A stretch of 64,000 nucleotides of DNA from Actinomycetota bacterium. Its GTDB lineage: Bacteria; Actinomycetota; Actinomycetes; Nanopelagicales; Nanopelagicaceae. Below, piece after piece: positions 53,378-63,200 of the stretch. Position numbers and translations under genes: made by a program. Below the pieces are notes generated by a model, which ran no database searches, had not been told where the DNA came from, and saw nothing but the letters and a program-made list of their open reading frames with translations. The stretch is taken from assembly GCA_009699205.1 (NCBI GenBank), contig WLOP01000002.1:124001-188000 (forward strand), read 5' to 3'. Positions within the stretch are counted from its first letter, which is position 1; the number at the start of each line of letters is the position of its first letter.

Positions 53378-54076
53378 ATGCCTCAAGCAAGTCCCATTAA
53401 TCGCTTGAGTGAGATTTCTGCTGCACTGACCAAGGTGCGCGAGCAGGTTATCAACTCGGCTATTGCCGCCGGCAGAGATCCCGATGAAGTAACTCTTATC
53501 GCAGTGACCAAAAATTATCCATCGAGTGACCTTCAGATTCTAAAATCTTTAGGAGTCAACGATTTCGGTGAAAATCGGGATACCGAGGGCAGTGAGAAGT
53601 CTCTAGCGACGGTAGGTACGTGGCATTTTCAAGGTGGAATCCAGAGCAACAAAATCAATTCGATTGCTCGATGGGCAGATGTTGTGCACTCACTAGATAA
53701 TTCACGGCATATAGATAAGTTTGCAGGTGCAGTTGCACCAGGCAAAGTTCTCAAAGTTTTTCTGCAGGTGGCACTGGATAATTCAGAAGGTCGATCGGGG
53801 GTGCAGCCCGCAGAGTTGGACGCTCTCGCCGAAAATGTTATGAAACACCACCAATTGCAGCTACTTGGGTTGATGGCCGTTGCGCCTTTAGGGGAGGACC
53901 CAGAGAGTGCTTTCCAAAGATTAGAAGTGATTCATAGAGCCTTTAAGGATAAATTCCCTGATAGCCCTTATCTATCGGCTGGAATGAGTGGGGATTTTGA
54001 GGGTGCAATTTCGCATGGTGCGACACATATTCGCGTAGGCAGCTCAATCCTCGGTTCCCGAATGGCGCCCCTGTAA
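53378..54076 (+). CDS. yggS: PLP homeostasis protein YggS/YlmE
   Basis: 232 aa, the PROSC/YggS fold. The PLP lysine is in LIAVTKNYPSSDL; GENRDTEGSEK, WHFQGGIQSNK and LSAGMSGDFEGAISHGATHIRVGSSILG are diagnostic. It binds PLP and buffers its level; no enzymatic reaction is known. It starts 4 nt after ftsZ. The ylmD gene often found between ftsZ and this gene is missing. Confidence 0.93.
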   Translation: MPQASPINRLSEISAALTKVREQVINSAIAAGRDPDEVTLIAVTKNYPSSDLQILKSLGVNDFGENRDTEGSEKSLATVGTWHFQGGIQSNKINSIARWADVVHSLDNSRHIDKFAGAVAPGKVLKVFLQVALDNSEGRSGVQPAELDALAENVMKHHQLQLLGLMAVAPLGEDPESAFQRLEVIHRAFKDKFPDSPYLSAGMSGDFEGAISHGATHIRVGSSILGSRMAPL

Positions 54077-54079
54077 TAT
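54074..54079 (+). promoter_or_regulatory. -10 hexamer of sepF, overlapping the yggS stop codon
   Basis: TAATAT starts with the yggS stop TAA and is followed by 6 nt and the ATG of sepF. It is the same design as at ogt, and suggests a separate leaderless sepF transcript. Confidence 0.5.
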
Positions 54080-54085
54080 TCACGC

Positions 54086-54541
54086 ATGGCTAATGCATTG
54101 AGAAAAGTCGCGAACTACCTTGGGCTGATGGATGACCCTGAGATGGATACGCCACAAGAGATTGAAAGCACTCCAGTTGTCCGAGTCCCTGATGTTCGCA
54201 TCAAGACACGCGAAGCGCGGACACCATCTTTGGTTGTTGCCCCTCAACTGGACATGCCGGTACTTGATCGCATTGTAACTTTGCATCCTCGTTTCTATAA
54301 CGAAGCTCGCACCATCGGAGAGCATTATCGTTTGGGCAATCCTGTGATCATGAATCTCAGCGACATGGAAGAGGGCGAAAGAAAACGTCTCGTTGACTTT
54401 GCCAGCGGATTAGTTTTCGGCCACAACGGAACGATCGAACGAGTAACATCAAAAGTTTTCTTGCTCTCTCCAGCCAATATCCGCGTGAGTAACGAGGATA
54501 AGACAGCAGCTGCTGAAGCAAGTTTCTTTAATCAGAGCTGA
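54086..54541 (+). CDS. sepF: Cell division protein SepF
   Basis: 151 aa. An N-terminal amphipathic helix (MANALRKVANYLGLMDD) can bind the membrane. The C-terminal SepF core is LHPRFYNEARTIGEHYRLGNPVIMNLSDMEEGERKRLVDFASGLVFG. It anchors FtsZ to the membrane, replacing FtsA in actinobacteria. Start supported by TAATAT-N6-ATG. Confidence 0.94.
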   Translation: MANALRKVANYLGLMDDPEMDTPQEIESTPVVRVPDVRIKTREARTPSLVVAPQLDMPVLDRIVTLHPRFYNEARTIGEHYRLGNPVIMNLSDMEEGERKRLVDFASGLVFGHNGTIERVTSKVFLLSPANIRVSNEDKTAAAEASFFNQS

Positions 54542-54546
54542 AAGTA

Positions 54547-54828
54547 GTGCAAATTACCTCTCTAATAATTGCGGTTCTCCGCCTCTTTCTCTATGCACTT
54601 CTTGGGCGATTAATATTTGATTACATCCGGATGTTTTCTCGGACCTGGAGACCACGTGGATTTGTTCTCTATATTGTTGAAGGAATTTACGCGATTACAG
54701 ATAAGCCAACAGCGTTTGTCAGGCGTTTTATTCCACCGCTTCGCTTAGGGGCAGTAAGTCTTGATCTTTCTTTCCTCGTGCTCTTTTTTGCGGTACAAAT
54801 TCTTATAGGAATTGTCGCTACGCTCTAA
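54547..54828 (+). CDS. YggT family membrane protein
   Basis: 93 aa with two membrane segments. IRMFSRTWRPRG and YAITDKPTAFVRRFIPPLRLGAVSLDLSFLVLFFAVQILIG match YggT, a family next to sepF in many bacteria, with a role in ring assembly or osmotic tolerance that is not settled. GTG start 5 nt after sepF. The stop faces the ileS stop 5 nt away. Confidence 0.88.
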   Translation: MQITSLIIAVLRLFLYALLGRLIFDYIRMFSRTWRPRGFVLYIVEGIYAITDKPTAFVRRFIPPLRLGAVSLDLSFLVLFFAVQILIGIVATL

Positions 54829-54833
54829 ATCTT

Positions 54834-57800
54834 TTAACTTTTTGTAATCTGCGCTGCAAAGCCGAGTTCGTTATCGCCGATTGCAACCGAGATGTCATGT
54901 TCGAATGCTAGAGCCAGGACTTCCGCAGAAATCTGTGCAGCAGCTTCTTCGATAGCGCTCTGCGCTGGGGGAAGGCAATTCCATCTGACCTTAATTCTGT
55001 CGCTGATTTCAAAGCCTTCAGATTTGCGTAGCTCTTGCAAGAATCGCACCGTTTCGCGTACATAGCCGGCATCGACGAGTTCAGGGGTAAGCGCAAGGTC
55101 AAGTGCGACGCTCTCGCCATCATGTGAAGCAACTGTCCAACCGCTCTTAGGTTGTTCTGTGATTACTAGATCAGAAAGTTCTATGAGGAAAGTTTTCGCA
55201 CCCGAAGCAACTTCTGTTTCTCCTTCTTTACGAAGTAGCGCCACAAGTTCGCCAGCATGAGCGCTATTGATGGCTTGTGCTGCCTCTTGCACTGCGGCCC
55301 CATATTTGATGCCAAGGGTTCTGAAATTTGCCTTAATGCTGACATCAACCAGGTCTCCATCAGCGCTTGCGATATCTTGAAGTTCTAAGACGTTGAGCTC
55401 ATCTGAGATTTGCTCTTTCATTGCATCTGGAATCTGCGCCCATCCGGGAGCTGCGATGAGAGCTCTGCCTAGAGGTTGACGGATTTTGACGGCGGATTCA
55501 GCTCTAGCTGCACGACCCAACTCCACGATCCGACGAGTTTGTGCCACGTGAGCAGAGAGTTTCGGATCAATTAAATCGCGATTGGCCTGGGGAAAATCAG
55601 CAAGATGTACTGAAGCGGCTAAATGTGGCTCGACAGGGAGGATGAGTTCTTGCCAGACATGCTCTGAGATAAAAGGCACCATCGGTGACATCAATAAAGT
55701 TAAGGTTCGTAGCGCTTCATGAAGTGTGGCAAGTGCGGCAGTATCGCCATCCCAGAATCTGCGACGAGAACGGCGGACGTACCAATTCGATAAATCATCG
55801 ATAAAAGTAGCCAGCGCTTTTCCTGCACGTTGAGAATCAAAGTCCATAAGAGCGTTATCGACTTCCAAAATCAACGCTTGCAAATCAGAGTTAATCCAAT
55901 GATCCATCAATGGTCGCTCACTCATAGGGGGAGCGGTAGTGATATCGAAAGTTGAAACGTTCGCGTAGAGAGCTAGGAATGAAACGGTATTCCAATAGGT
56001 AAGAAGTGTTTTGCGAACTACATCGTTGATTGCATCATGTCCTACTCGCCGAGCGCTCCAAGGAGAACCCGCGGCAAGCATGTACCAACGAACTGCATCG
56101 GCTCCATGTTGGTCCATCAGCGCAATTGGCTCGAGAGTGTTGCCCAGGTGCTTGCTCATCTTGCGACCATCTTTGTCCAGGATATGGCCCAAGCAGAGAA
56201 CGGATTTGTAAGAACTTTGATCAAAGACAAGAGTTCCTATCGTCATCAAGGTATAAAACCATCCACGAGTTTGATCAATTGCTTCGCAGATGAAATCGGC
56301 TGGATAGGATGCTTTGAACTTTTCAACAGAACCCTCTTTATGCGGATAGCCCCATTGTGCAAATGGCATCGCACCGGAGTCATACCAACAGTCGATAACT
56401 TCATTGACGCGAACCATAGGAAGTGCACATTCTTGGCAAGGCCATGTGATGTCATCAACAAATGGTCGATGCGGATCTAAGTTGCTTAATTGTTGATTGG
56501 CGTACTCACCAAGTTCTTTAAGGGATCCGACACAGATGTCGTGCCTATTTTCGCAGCGCCAGATAGGTAGCGGTGTTCCCCAGTAACGATTTCGAGAGAG
56601 AGCCCAGTCGATATTATTTTCAAGCCAATCTCCATAGCGCCCAGTTTTGATTGTTTCTGGGTGCCAATCAGTTTTCTCGTTCTCTCTAATGAGTTCAGAT
56701 TTGATGGAGGTTGTGCGGATATACCAAGAAGGTTGGGCGTAATAGAGCAGGGCAGTGTGGCATCTCCAACAATGTGGATATTGATGCTCGTATGGCTGGT
56801 GCTTATACAAAGCCCCAGATTTCTTCAATTCCTTCACTAAGGATTTATCGGCTTCTTTAAAGAAGATGCCGCCAACGATCTCGACATCGGGCAGGAATGT
56901 TCCGTCAGGCGCAATTGGATTGACGACAGGCAGACCATATCCACGACATACGAGTAAGTCATCTGCACCAAAAGCAGGGGATTGATGTACCAAACCAGTT
57001 CCATCTTCGGTGGTCACATATGTTGCAAGTACAACAAAATGAGAGTCAGGAATCTCAACATAATCAAAGGGCCGCTGGTAGGTCGTTCTTTCGAGATCTT
57101 TACCCAGGATCTTTTGCAAGATTTTGATTTCGCCTTTAAGAACACTTAGAAGAGGTTCGGCAACAACGAGAACTTCAGTGCCTGCTTCTGTAGTTTCCGA
57201 AACCACGACGTAGGTGACTTCAGGGTGGACTGCAATGGCAGTATTAGAAACTAAAGTCCAGGGAGTAGTGGTCCAAACGAGCAACGAAGCTTTGAGCTGC
57301 GCTAGCGGGCCAGAGGTAATAGGGAAACGAACATAAACTGATGGGTCGGTAATAGTTTCATAGCCTTGCGCCAATTCGTGGTCGGATAATCCAGTACCAC
57401 AACGAGGACAGTAAGGTGCAACGCGATGATCTTGAACGAGTAAACCTTTTTTCCATACCTCTTTCAAACTCCACCAGACGCTCTCAACATATTCAGGAGA
57501 CATCGTCCAATAGGCTTCATCAAAATCTACCCAGAAGCCCATACGGTTGGTCATTTCGGTAAATGCATCGACATGACGGAGAACTGATTGGCGGCATTGG
57601 TCATTGAAGGCAGCGATTCCGTATTTTTCGATATCGCCTTTACCGCTGAAACCGAGTTCTTTCTCTATTGCGATTTCGACAGGTAAGCCGTGGCAATCCC
57701 ATCCAGCTTTACGGGAAACAAACTTCCCCTTCATCGTCTGAAAGCGAGGAAAAACATCTTTAAATACTCGCGCTTCAATGTGGTGGGTTCCTGGCGCCCC

Positions 57801-57959
57801 GTTGGCAGTGGGCGGGCCCTCATAAAAAGTCCACGGAGTTCCTGCGCTACGAGCCTGAAGGCTCTTATGGAAAATGGAATTGCTCTCCCAGAATTTAAGG
57901 ATTTCGCGCTCCATAGAGGGAAGATCCACCTGAGGGGGAATCGCTCTGTAGGGGCTCAT
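54834..57959 (-). CDS. ileS: Isoleucyl-tRNA synthetase, eukaryote-like (type 2)
   Basis: About 1041 aa, class I enzyme. The HIGH motif is degenerate, GPPTANGAPGTHHIEA; KMSKS reads KMSKH in GRKMSKHLGN. A CP1 editing domain and a Cys-rich CPRCGTG site follow. Length and the degenerate HIGH motif match the actinobacterial/eukaryote-like IleRS2, which is usually mupirocin-insensitive (inference). Start at 57959 chosen by TAGAGT-N7-ATG rather than a longer frame reaching 58013. It is transcribed against the dcw cluster. Confidence 0.96.
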   Translation of the reverse strand: MSPYRAIPPQVDLPSMEREILKFWESNSIFHKSLQARSAGTPWTFYEGPPTANGAPGTHHIEARVFKDVFPRFQTMKGKFVSRKAGWDCHGLPVEIAIEKELGFSGKGDIEKYGIAAFNDQCRQSVLRHVDAFTEMTNRMGFWVDFDEAYWTMSPEYVESVWWSLKEVWKKGLLVQDHRVAPYCPRCGTGLSDHELAQGYETITDPSVYVRFPITSGPLAQLKASLLVWTTTPWTLVSNTAIAVHPEVTYVVVSETTEAGTEVLVVAEPLLSVLKGEIKILQKILGKDLERTTYQRPFDYVEIPDSHFVVLATYVTTEDGTGLVHQSPAFGADDLLVCRGYGLPVVNPIAPDGTFLPDVEIVGGIFFKEADKSLVKELKKSGALYKHQPYEHQYPHCWRCHTALLYYAQPSWYIRTTSIKSELIRENEKTDWHPETIKTGRYGDWLENNIDWALSRNRYWGTPLPIWRCENRHDICVGSLKELGEYANQQLSNLDPHRPFVDDITWPCQECALPMVRVNEVIDCWYDSGAMPFAQWGYPHKEGSVEKFKASYPADFICEAIDQTRGWFYTLMTIGTLVFDQSSYKSVLCLGHILDKDGRKMSKHLGNTLEPIALMDQHGADAVRWYMLAAGSPWSARRVGHDAINDVVRKTLLTYWNTVSFLALYANVSTFDITTAPPMSERPLMDHWINSDLQALILEVDNALMDFDSQRAGKALATFIDDLSNWYVRRSRRRFWDGDTAALATLHEALRTLTLLMSPMVPFISEHVWQELILPVEPHLAASVHLADFPQANRDLIDPKLSAHVAQTRRIVELGRAARAESAVKIRQPLGRALIAAPGWAQIPDAMKEQISDELNVLELQDIASADGDLVDVSIKANFRTLGIKYGAAVQEAAQAINSAHAGELVALLRKEGETEVASGAKTFLIELSDLVITEQPKSGWTVASHDGESVALDLALTPELVDAGYVRETVRFLQELRKSEGFEISDRIKVRWNCLPPAQSAIEEAAAQISAEVLALAFEHDISVAIGDNELGFAAQITKS

Positions 57960-57966
57960 TTGACGA

Positions 57967-57972
57967 ACTCTA
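57967..57972 (-). promoter_or_regulatory. -10 hexamer of ileS
   Basis: TAGAGT plus 7 nt precede the ATG at 57959. It shares the 66-bp control region with the divergent gene at 58026. Confidence 0.55.
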
Positions 57973-58012
57973 TTCCATCGTGGCGAGAGTGGCATTTCTC
58001 TTGAGAAGAGCA

Positions 58013-58018
58013 TAGGGT
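58013..58018 (+). promoter_or_regulatory. -10 hexamer of the DksA/TraR-type gene
   Basis: TAGGGT is followed by 7 nt and the GTG at 58026. This decides the start between two GTG codons. Confidence 0.5.
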
Positions 58019-58025
58019 GCGCGCC

Positions 58026-58778
58026 GTGGCTGTAAAAGTGAAGAGTAAGAGCGCACCCAAGAAGGTTGCTAAGAAAGCACCTGCCAAAAAGGTCGCCAAA
58101 AAATCCCCCGCCAAGAAGGTTGCCAAGAAAGCTCCAGCAAAAAAGGTTGCAGCGAAAAAGGCCCCTGTCAAGAAAGCTCCAGCGAAGAAAGCTCCAGCAA
58201 AAAAGGTTGCCAAGAAAGCTCCTGCTCGACCTTTTCCCGCTAAAACAGCAGCGCCGGTCGTAGTACCGACCGTCGTCCTGGCTCCGGTTGTTGTTGAGGA
58301 GCGCCGCTTGGTGATGCCTCCACCTCCTCGTCCTTCTAAGAGTGGAAAGAAAGTTGCACCATTAAAGCCAATCAAAGGTGCACCCACCCCTGTCGTTGTT
58401 TCTGAAAATGAAGCACCGTGGACTGTCGCCGAACTTAAAGCAATAAGAATTGAAATTGCGAATGATCTCAAGCGTTTACAGGCCGAACTTATCGCCGTAG
58501 AAGAAGAGATGGATGATTTAATCCGTGAATCCGGTGAAGGTGCCGGTGATGACCAGGCTGATGCTGGAACCAAAACATTTGAACGCGAACACGAAATGTC
58601 TTTGGTAATCAACGCTCGTGACATGGTCTTGCAGACAGAGCGCGCACTAGAGCGTATCGACCAAAAGAGTTATGGAATGTGCGAAGAGTGTGGAAATTCA
58701 ATTGGTAAAGCTCGCCTACAAGTTTTCCCTCGCGCAACACTATGCATGCTGTGTAAACAGAGGGAAGAACGGCGCTAA
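58026..58778 (+). CDS. Lysine-rich protein with DksA/TraR C4 zinc finger
   Basis: About 250 aa. Residues 1-65 are a repetitive KKAPAKK/KKVAKK tail like histone H1 or HupB tails. A Pro/Val-rich linker follows. The C-terminal half has a coiled-coil (ELKAIRIEIANDLKRLQAELIAVEEEMDDLI), the YGMCEECGNSIGKARL block, and a C-x2-C-x17-C-x2-C zinc site. TraR/DksA proteins contact RNA polymerase; the tail suggests DNA binding. Target unknown. It precedes lspA by 2 nt. Confidence 0.85.
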   Translation: MAVKVKSKSAPKKVAKKAPAKKVAKKSPAKKVAKKAPAKKVAAKKAPVKKAPAKKAPAKKVAKKAPARPFPAKTAAPVVVPTVVLAPVVVEERRLVMPPPPRPSKSGKKVAPLKPIKGAPTPVVVSENEAPWTVAELKAIRIEIANDLKRLQAELIAVEEEMDDLIRESGEGAGDDQADAGTKTFEREHEMSLVINARDMVLQTERALERIDQKSYGMCEECGNSIGKARLQVFPRATLCMLCKQREERR

Positions 58779-58780
58779 TT

Positions 58781-59329
58781 TTGCGCCGCCGCAAGCTTCT
58801 CTACAGCACCGCCTTTATTGCTGCCTGGGTAGTGTTGTTGCTAGATCAGACAAGCAAAGCGTGGGCGCTTGCATCGCTTGAAGGAAAATCCGATCGCGAA
58901 ATCCTTGGCTCCTTTTTGCGCTTCACCTTTACTCGAAATTCCGGCGCGGCTTTTAGCTTTGCGCCGAGTGGTTCTCAGTTCTTAAGCGTTTTCGCTTTGG
59001 CGGTTCTCTTTGCAATCATCTTCTGGATCAAGAAAATTACATCTCAAGGGTGGGCATTAGTTTTAGGTTTGGTAGCAGGGGGAATCTTGGGAAATCTCTC
59101 GGATCGAGTTTTTAGAAGCTCATCTGGAGCTTTCCGTGGTGAAGTTATCGATTACATCGCCCTGCCTCATTGGCCCGTATTTAATATCGCTGATTCGGCT
59201 ATTGTGGTGGCAGCAGGTATTGCTTTACTTCTTTCATTTCGCAATATCTCGCCAATTTCGACGATTAAAGAAGATCCAATAAACGAAAATGATTTAGACG
59301 GAAAGAGTGAGACCAAAGATGGCGCGTGA
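58781..59329 (+). CDS. lspA: Lipoprotein signal peptidase
   Basis: 182 aa, four membrane segments. Catalytic aspartates lie in GNLSDRVF and FNIADSAIV, and FTRNSGAAFSFA is also conserved. It cleaves prolipoprotein signal peptides in the membrane. The start is a TTG two bases after the upstream stop; no better in-frame start is available near it, and GGGAAG upstream may serve as ribosome binding site. rluD begins inside its last codons. Confidence 0.93.
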   Translation: MRRRKLLYSTAFIAAWVVLLLDQTSKAWALASLEGKSDREILGSFLRFTFTRNSGAAFSFAPSGSQFLSVFALAVLFAIIFWIKKITSQGWALVLGLVAGGILGNLSDRVFRSSSGAFRGEVIDYIALPHWPVFNIADSAIVVAAGIALLLSFRNISPISTIKEDPINENDLDGKSETKDGA

Positions 59330-60257
59330 ATCTCGAACTCTGGTTGTACCGGAGGGCGTTGCAGGCGAACGAGTAGATAGCGCACTTACGCGCGTCCTCG
59401 GACTTTCACGCACCACCGTGGTGCGCTTGCTTGAAGATGGCGATATTAAAAGTAGCGGTCGTTCCATGCAGAAGTCGGAAAAAGTAGTTGCCGATCAACT
59501 CATCGAAATTCTTATGCCGGATACTGCTTTTCAAGAACCAGTTCCATTGACACCACTTGCGGGACTCACAATTGTGTATGACGATGAACATATTGTCGTT
59601 ATTGATAAGCCCGTAGGTTGCGCTGCCCATCCGAGCCCTGGATGGACTGGCCCGACCGTTATTGGTGCATTAGCGGCTGCCGGATATTCGATTTCAACAA
59701 GTGGAGCACCGGAGCGTGCAGGCATCGTTCATCGTCTAGATGTTGGAACTTCTGGATTAATGATTGTTGCTAAAACCGATAGCGCTTATACGGTGTTGAA
59801 AGATGCCTTTAGAAATCGCGAAGTTGAGAAAATTTATCATGCGCTTGTGCAAGGGCATATGGATCCAACAACAGGAACAATTGATGCTCCCATTGATCGT
59901 CATCCAAAAGAAGATTATCGATTCGCAGTTGTGGCAGATGGCAAGACATCAATCACGCATTACGAAGTTATTGAATTTTATCGTGCGGTGTCATTAGTGA
60001 AGGTGGAACTAGAGACCGGACGTACGCACCAAATTCGTGTTCATTTTTCTGCGCTTCGCCATCCGCTAGTGGGGGATACGACATATGGCGCAGACCCCAC
60101 TTTGGCTACGTGCCTTGAAATGACGCGCCCGTGGCTACACGCTTTGGAATTACGTTTTAACCACCCCATCACCCATGAGCCGCTAGACCTTCGCGCTCCC
60201 TACCCAAGTGACCTCGTGCGAGCGTTGGCGTTGCTTGATACATCCGTCCTTCCATAG
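59319..60257 (+). CDS. rluD: 23S rRNA pseudouridine synthase, RluD family
   Basis: About 312 aa. N-terminal S4 domain (RVDSALTRVLGLSRTTVVRLLEDGDIKS), then the pseudouridylate synthase core with VIDKPVGCAAHPSPG and the catalytic Asp in IVHRLDVGTSGLMIVAKT. RTHQIRVHFSALRHPLVGD follows. The lspA-rluD pairing is widespread. A GTG four codons upstream is an alternative start. It overlaps lspA by 11 nt. Confidence 0.92.
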   Translation: MARESRTLVVPEGVAGERVDSALTRVLGLSRTTVVRLLEDGDIKSSGRSMQKSEKVVADQLIEILMPDTAFQEPVPLTPLAGLTIVYDDEHIVVIDKPVGCAAHPSPGWTGPTVIGALAAAGYSISTSGAPERAGIVHRLDVGTSGLMIVAKTDSAYTVLKDAFRNREVEKIYHALVQGHMDPTTGTIDAPIDRHPKEDYRFAVVADGKTSITHYEVIEFYRAVSLVKVELETGRTHQIRVHFSALRHPLVGDTTYGADPTLATCLEMTRPWLHALELRFNHPITHEPLDLRAPYPSDLVRALALLDTSVLP

Positions 60258-60260
60258 GAC

Positions 60261-60266
60261 TACTCT
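60261..60266 (+). promoter_or_regulatory. -10 hexamer of dnaE1
   Basis: TACTCT plus 8 nt precede the GTG at 60275, directly after the rluD stop. The gap is slightly longer than at other leaderless sites. Confidence 0.4.
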
Positions 60267-60274
60267 CACCAGCC

Positions 60275-63200
60275 GTGGCATCCTTCGTTCATCTTCATAC
60301 CCATACCGAGTACTCCATGCTCGATGGAGCCGCGCGTGTAGGCGATTTAGTGGCCGAAGTTGCTCGCCAAGAGATGCCCGCAATTGCGATGACAGACCAC
60401 GGGAATGTTTTCGGAGCTTTTGATTTTTATAAGCAGGCCAAGAAAGCCGGCGTTAAACCAATTATTGGAATCGAAGCTTATGTCGCCCCAGAATCTCGAT
60501 TTGAAAAGAAGAGAGTCAAATGGGCAGAAGGTGGAGACGACGACGTTTCTGGTGGTGGCGCTTATACGCACATGACCCTTCTCGCTGAAAATAACGAAGG
60601 TCTTGCAAATCTTTTTCGATTATCTTCGCTGGCATCTCTTGAAGGTTATTACTACAAACCCCGTATGGATCGCGAACTATTAGCAAAGTATGCACACGGA
60701 ATTATTGCCACTACCGGCTGCCCTGGTGGCGAGGTACAAACGCGTTTACGTATGGGCGCCTACTCTGAAGCGCTAAGAGCGGCTAGCGAACTGCGAGATA
60801 TTTTCGGCGCTGAGAATTTCTTCCTTGAGATTATGGATCATGGCATTGAGATCGAAAATCGAGTCAAGAGCGATTTGCTCCGTTTAGGTAAAGAACTCAA
60901 CCTGCCACTACTGGCAACAAATGATCTCCACTACACATTTCAAAAGGATGCCGAAGCACACGAGGCGCTGCTTTGCGTGCAATCGGGTTCAACTCTTGCC
61001 GATCCCAAGAGATTTAAATTTGATAATCATGAGTTCTACCTTAAGAGTCCAGAGCAAATGCGCGAACTCTTTAAGGGGATTCCCGAAAGTTGCGATAACA
61101 CTTTACTTATTGCAAGCCGTTGCGAAGTCACAATGCGCGAAGGCGAAAACCTTCTACCGAAATTTACCGTTCCTGCAGGTGAGACGGAAGATTCATGGTT
61201 GCGTAAGGAATCTAATCGTGGCTTGGCAGATAAATTAGGAGGAGTAATCGCCCCCAATTACCTTGAGCGCCTCAATTACGAACTCGATGTCATGATCAAG
61301 ATGGGATTTCCGGGCTACTTCCTAGTTGTGGCTGACCTCGTCAGCCATGCCAAGAATGAAGGAATACGTGTGGGACCCGGACGAGGTTCCGCTGCCGGAT
61401 CTCTAGTTTCCTATGCGCTGGGCATTACAGCACTTGACCCGATTGAGCACGGCCTCTTGTTTGAGAGATTCCTCAACCCTGAACGTATTTCGATGCCCGA
61501 TATCGATCTAGATTTCGATGAACGTCGTCGTAGCGAAATGATTCGGTATGCAACACAAAAATATGGCGAGGATCGCGTTGCCCAAATTATCACTTACGGA
61601 ACTATCAAGACAAAGCAATCGATCAAAGATTCGACTCGCGTTCTTGGTTACCCATATGCAATCGGGGATAAGTTAACAAAAGCTCTTCCTCCAACAATTA
61701 TGGGCAAGGATATTTCTTTAGCGGGTGTTTTTGATACCGAAAATGATCGCTATGACGAAGCAAGTGAGTTCAGATTGCTTTACGACACCGATCCAGATTC
61801 AAAACGCGTTGTTGATACTGCACTTGGCCTTGAAGGTTTGAAACGACAATGGGGTGTTCATGCAGCAGGGGTAATTCTTTCTGCTGAGCCGCTCCTTGAT
61901 GTAATACCGATTCATCGCCGCGAGGCAGATGGGGCGATCATCACTCAGTTTGATATGGGTGCGTGTGAAGCAACTGGGTTGCTGAAAATGGATTTTCTCG
62001 GTCTTCGAAATCTTTCTGTACTTGATGATTGCCTACTCAACATCAAAGCTAATCGAAATGAAGATGTACTCCTTGAAACTTTAACTCTGGACGATAAGAA
62101 GACTTTTGAATTATTGGGTCGCGGAGATACCTTGGGTGTTTTCCAACTCGATGGTGGCCCCATGCGGGCGCTGCTGCGTTCAATGGCGCCAGATTCTTTC
62201 GCCGATATCTCAGCTGTTATCGCACTTTATCGTCCGGGTCCTATGGGTGAAAATGCCCACAATAACTATGCCGATCGCAAGAATGGACGCAAGCCAGTCG
62301 AGCCGATTCATCGCGAGCTTTCAGATCCATTGCAAGAGATCCTTGGCGATACCTATGGGTTAATCGTCTATCAGGAGCAGGTAATGGCAATCGCGCAGAA
62401 AGTTGCGGGATTCTCGTTAGGCCGCGCGGATTTGCTTCGCAAAGCCATGGGAAAGAAAGATCGCGAAATTCTTGATAAAGAATATGTGCATTTTGAAGCG
62501 GGTATGAAGAAGAACTCCTTTGGTGATGCAGCAATTGCTGAACTTTGGAAAACTCTGATTCCTTTCTCCGATTACGCTTTCAACCGAGCGCATAGCGCCG
62601 GTTACGGCATGGTTTCTTATTGGACTGCCTACCTCAAAGCTAATTACCCCACAGAATATATGGCGGCACTTCTTACCAGCGTTCGTGATGACAAGGATAA
62701 GTCGGCACTGTATTTAAGCGAATGTCGCCGCATGGGAATTAAAGTTTTGCCTCCAGATGTTAACGAATCAGATGCTGAATACACCCCACGTGGCGTAGAC
62801 ATCAGGTTTGGATTAGCAGCCATTCGTAACGTTGGCGAAGGTGTTGTGGCATCCATCAAGAATTCGCGCGCCGCTAAAGGACGTTTTACCTCTTTTGGTG
62901 ATTTCCTGGCAAAAGTTGATGTTCAAGTGTGCAACAGGAAAACTATTGAGTCGCTTATTAAAGCTGGAGCCTTTGACTCCTTTAACTCTTCTCGCAAAGG
63001 GCTGATGGCAATTTATCTGGAAGCGATTGATTCGGTTATCGAAACCAAGCGCGCAGAAGCGATCGGTCAATTTGATTTATTCGGGGGAGCATCCGAAACG
63101 CAAGTTGCCGGGGTGGAGTTAGATATACCTGAAGGTGAATGGGACAAGACAGCGTTATTAAGTTACGAACGCGAGATGCTCGGTTTGTATGTTTCTGATC

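Noticed and set aside
57960-58013. Longer N-terminus for ileS
   Set aside because: The extension (to 58013) runs over the ileS -10 and the divergent promoter region and has no similarity to IleRS starts.
58026-58230. CRISPR-like or tandem repeat array
   Set aside because: The repeats are in frame, of unequal length, lack spacers and encode the KKAPAKK tail of one protein.
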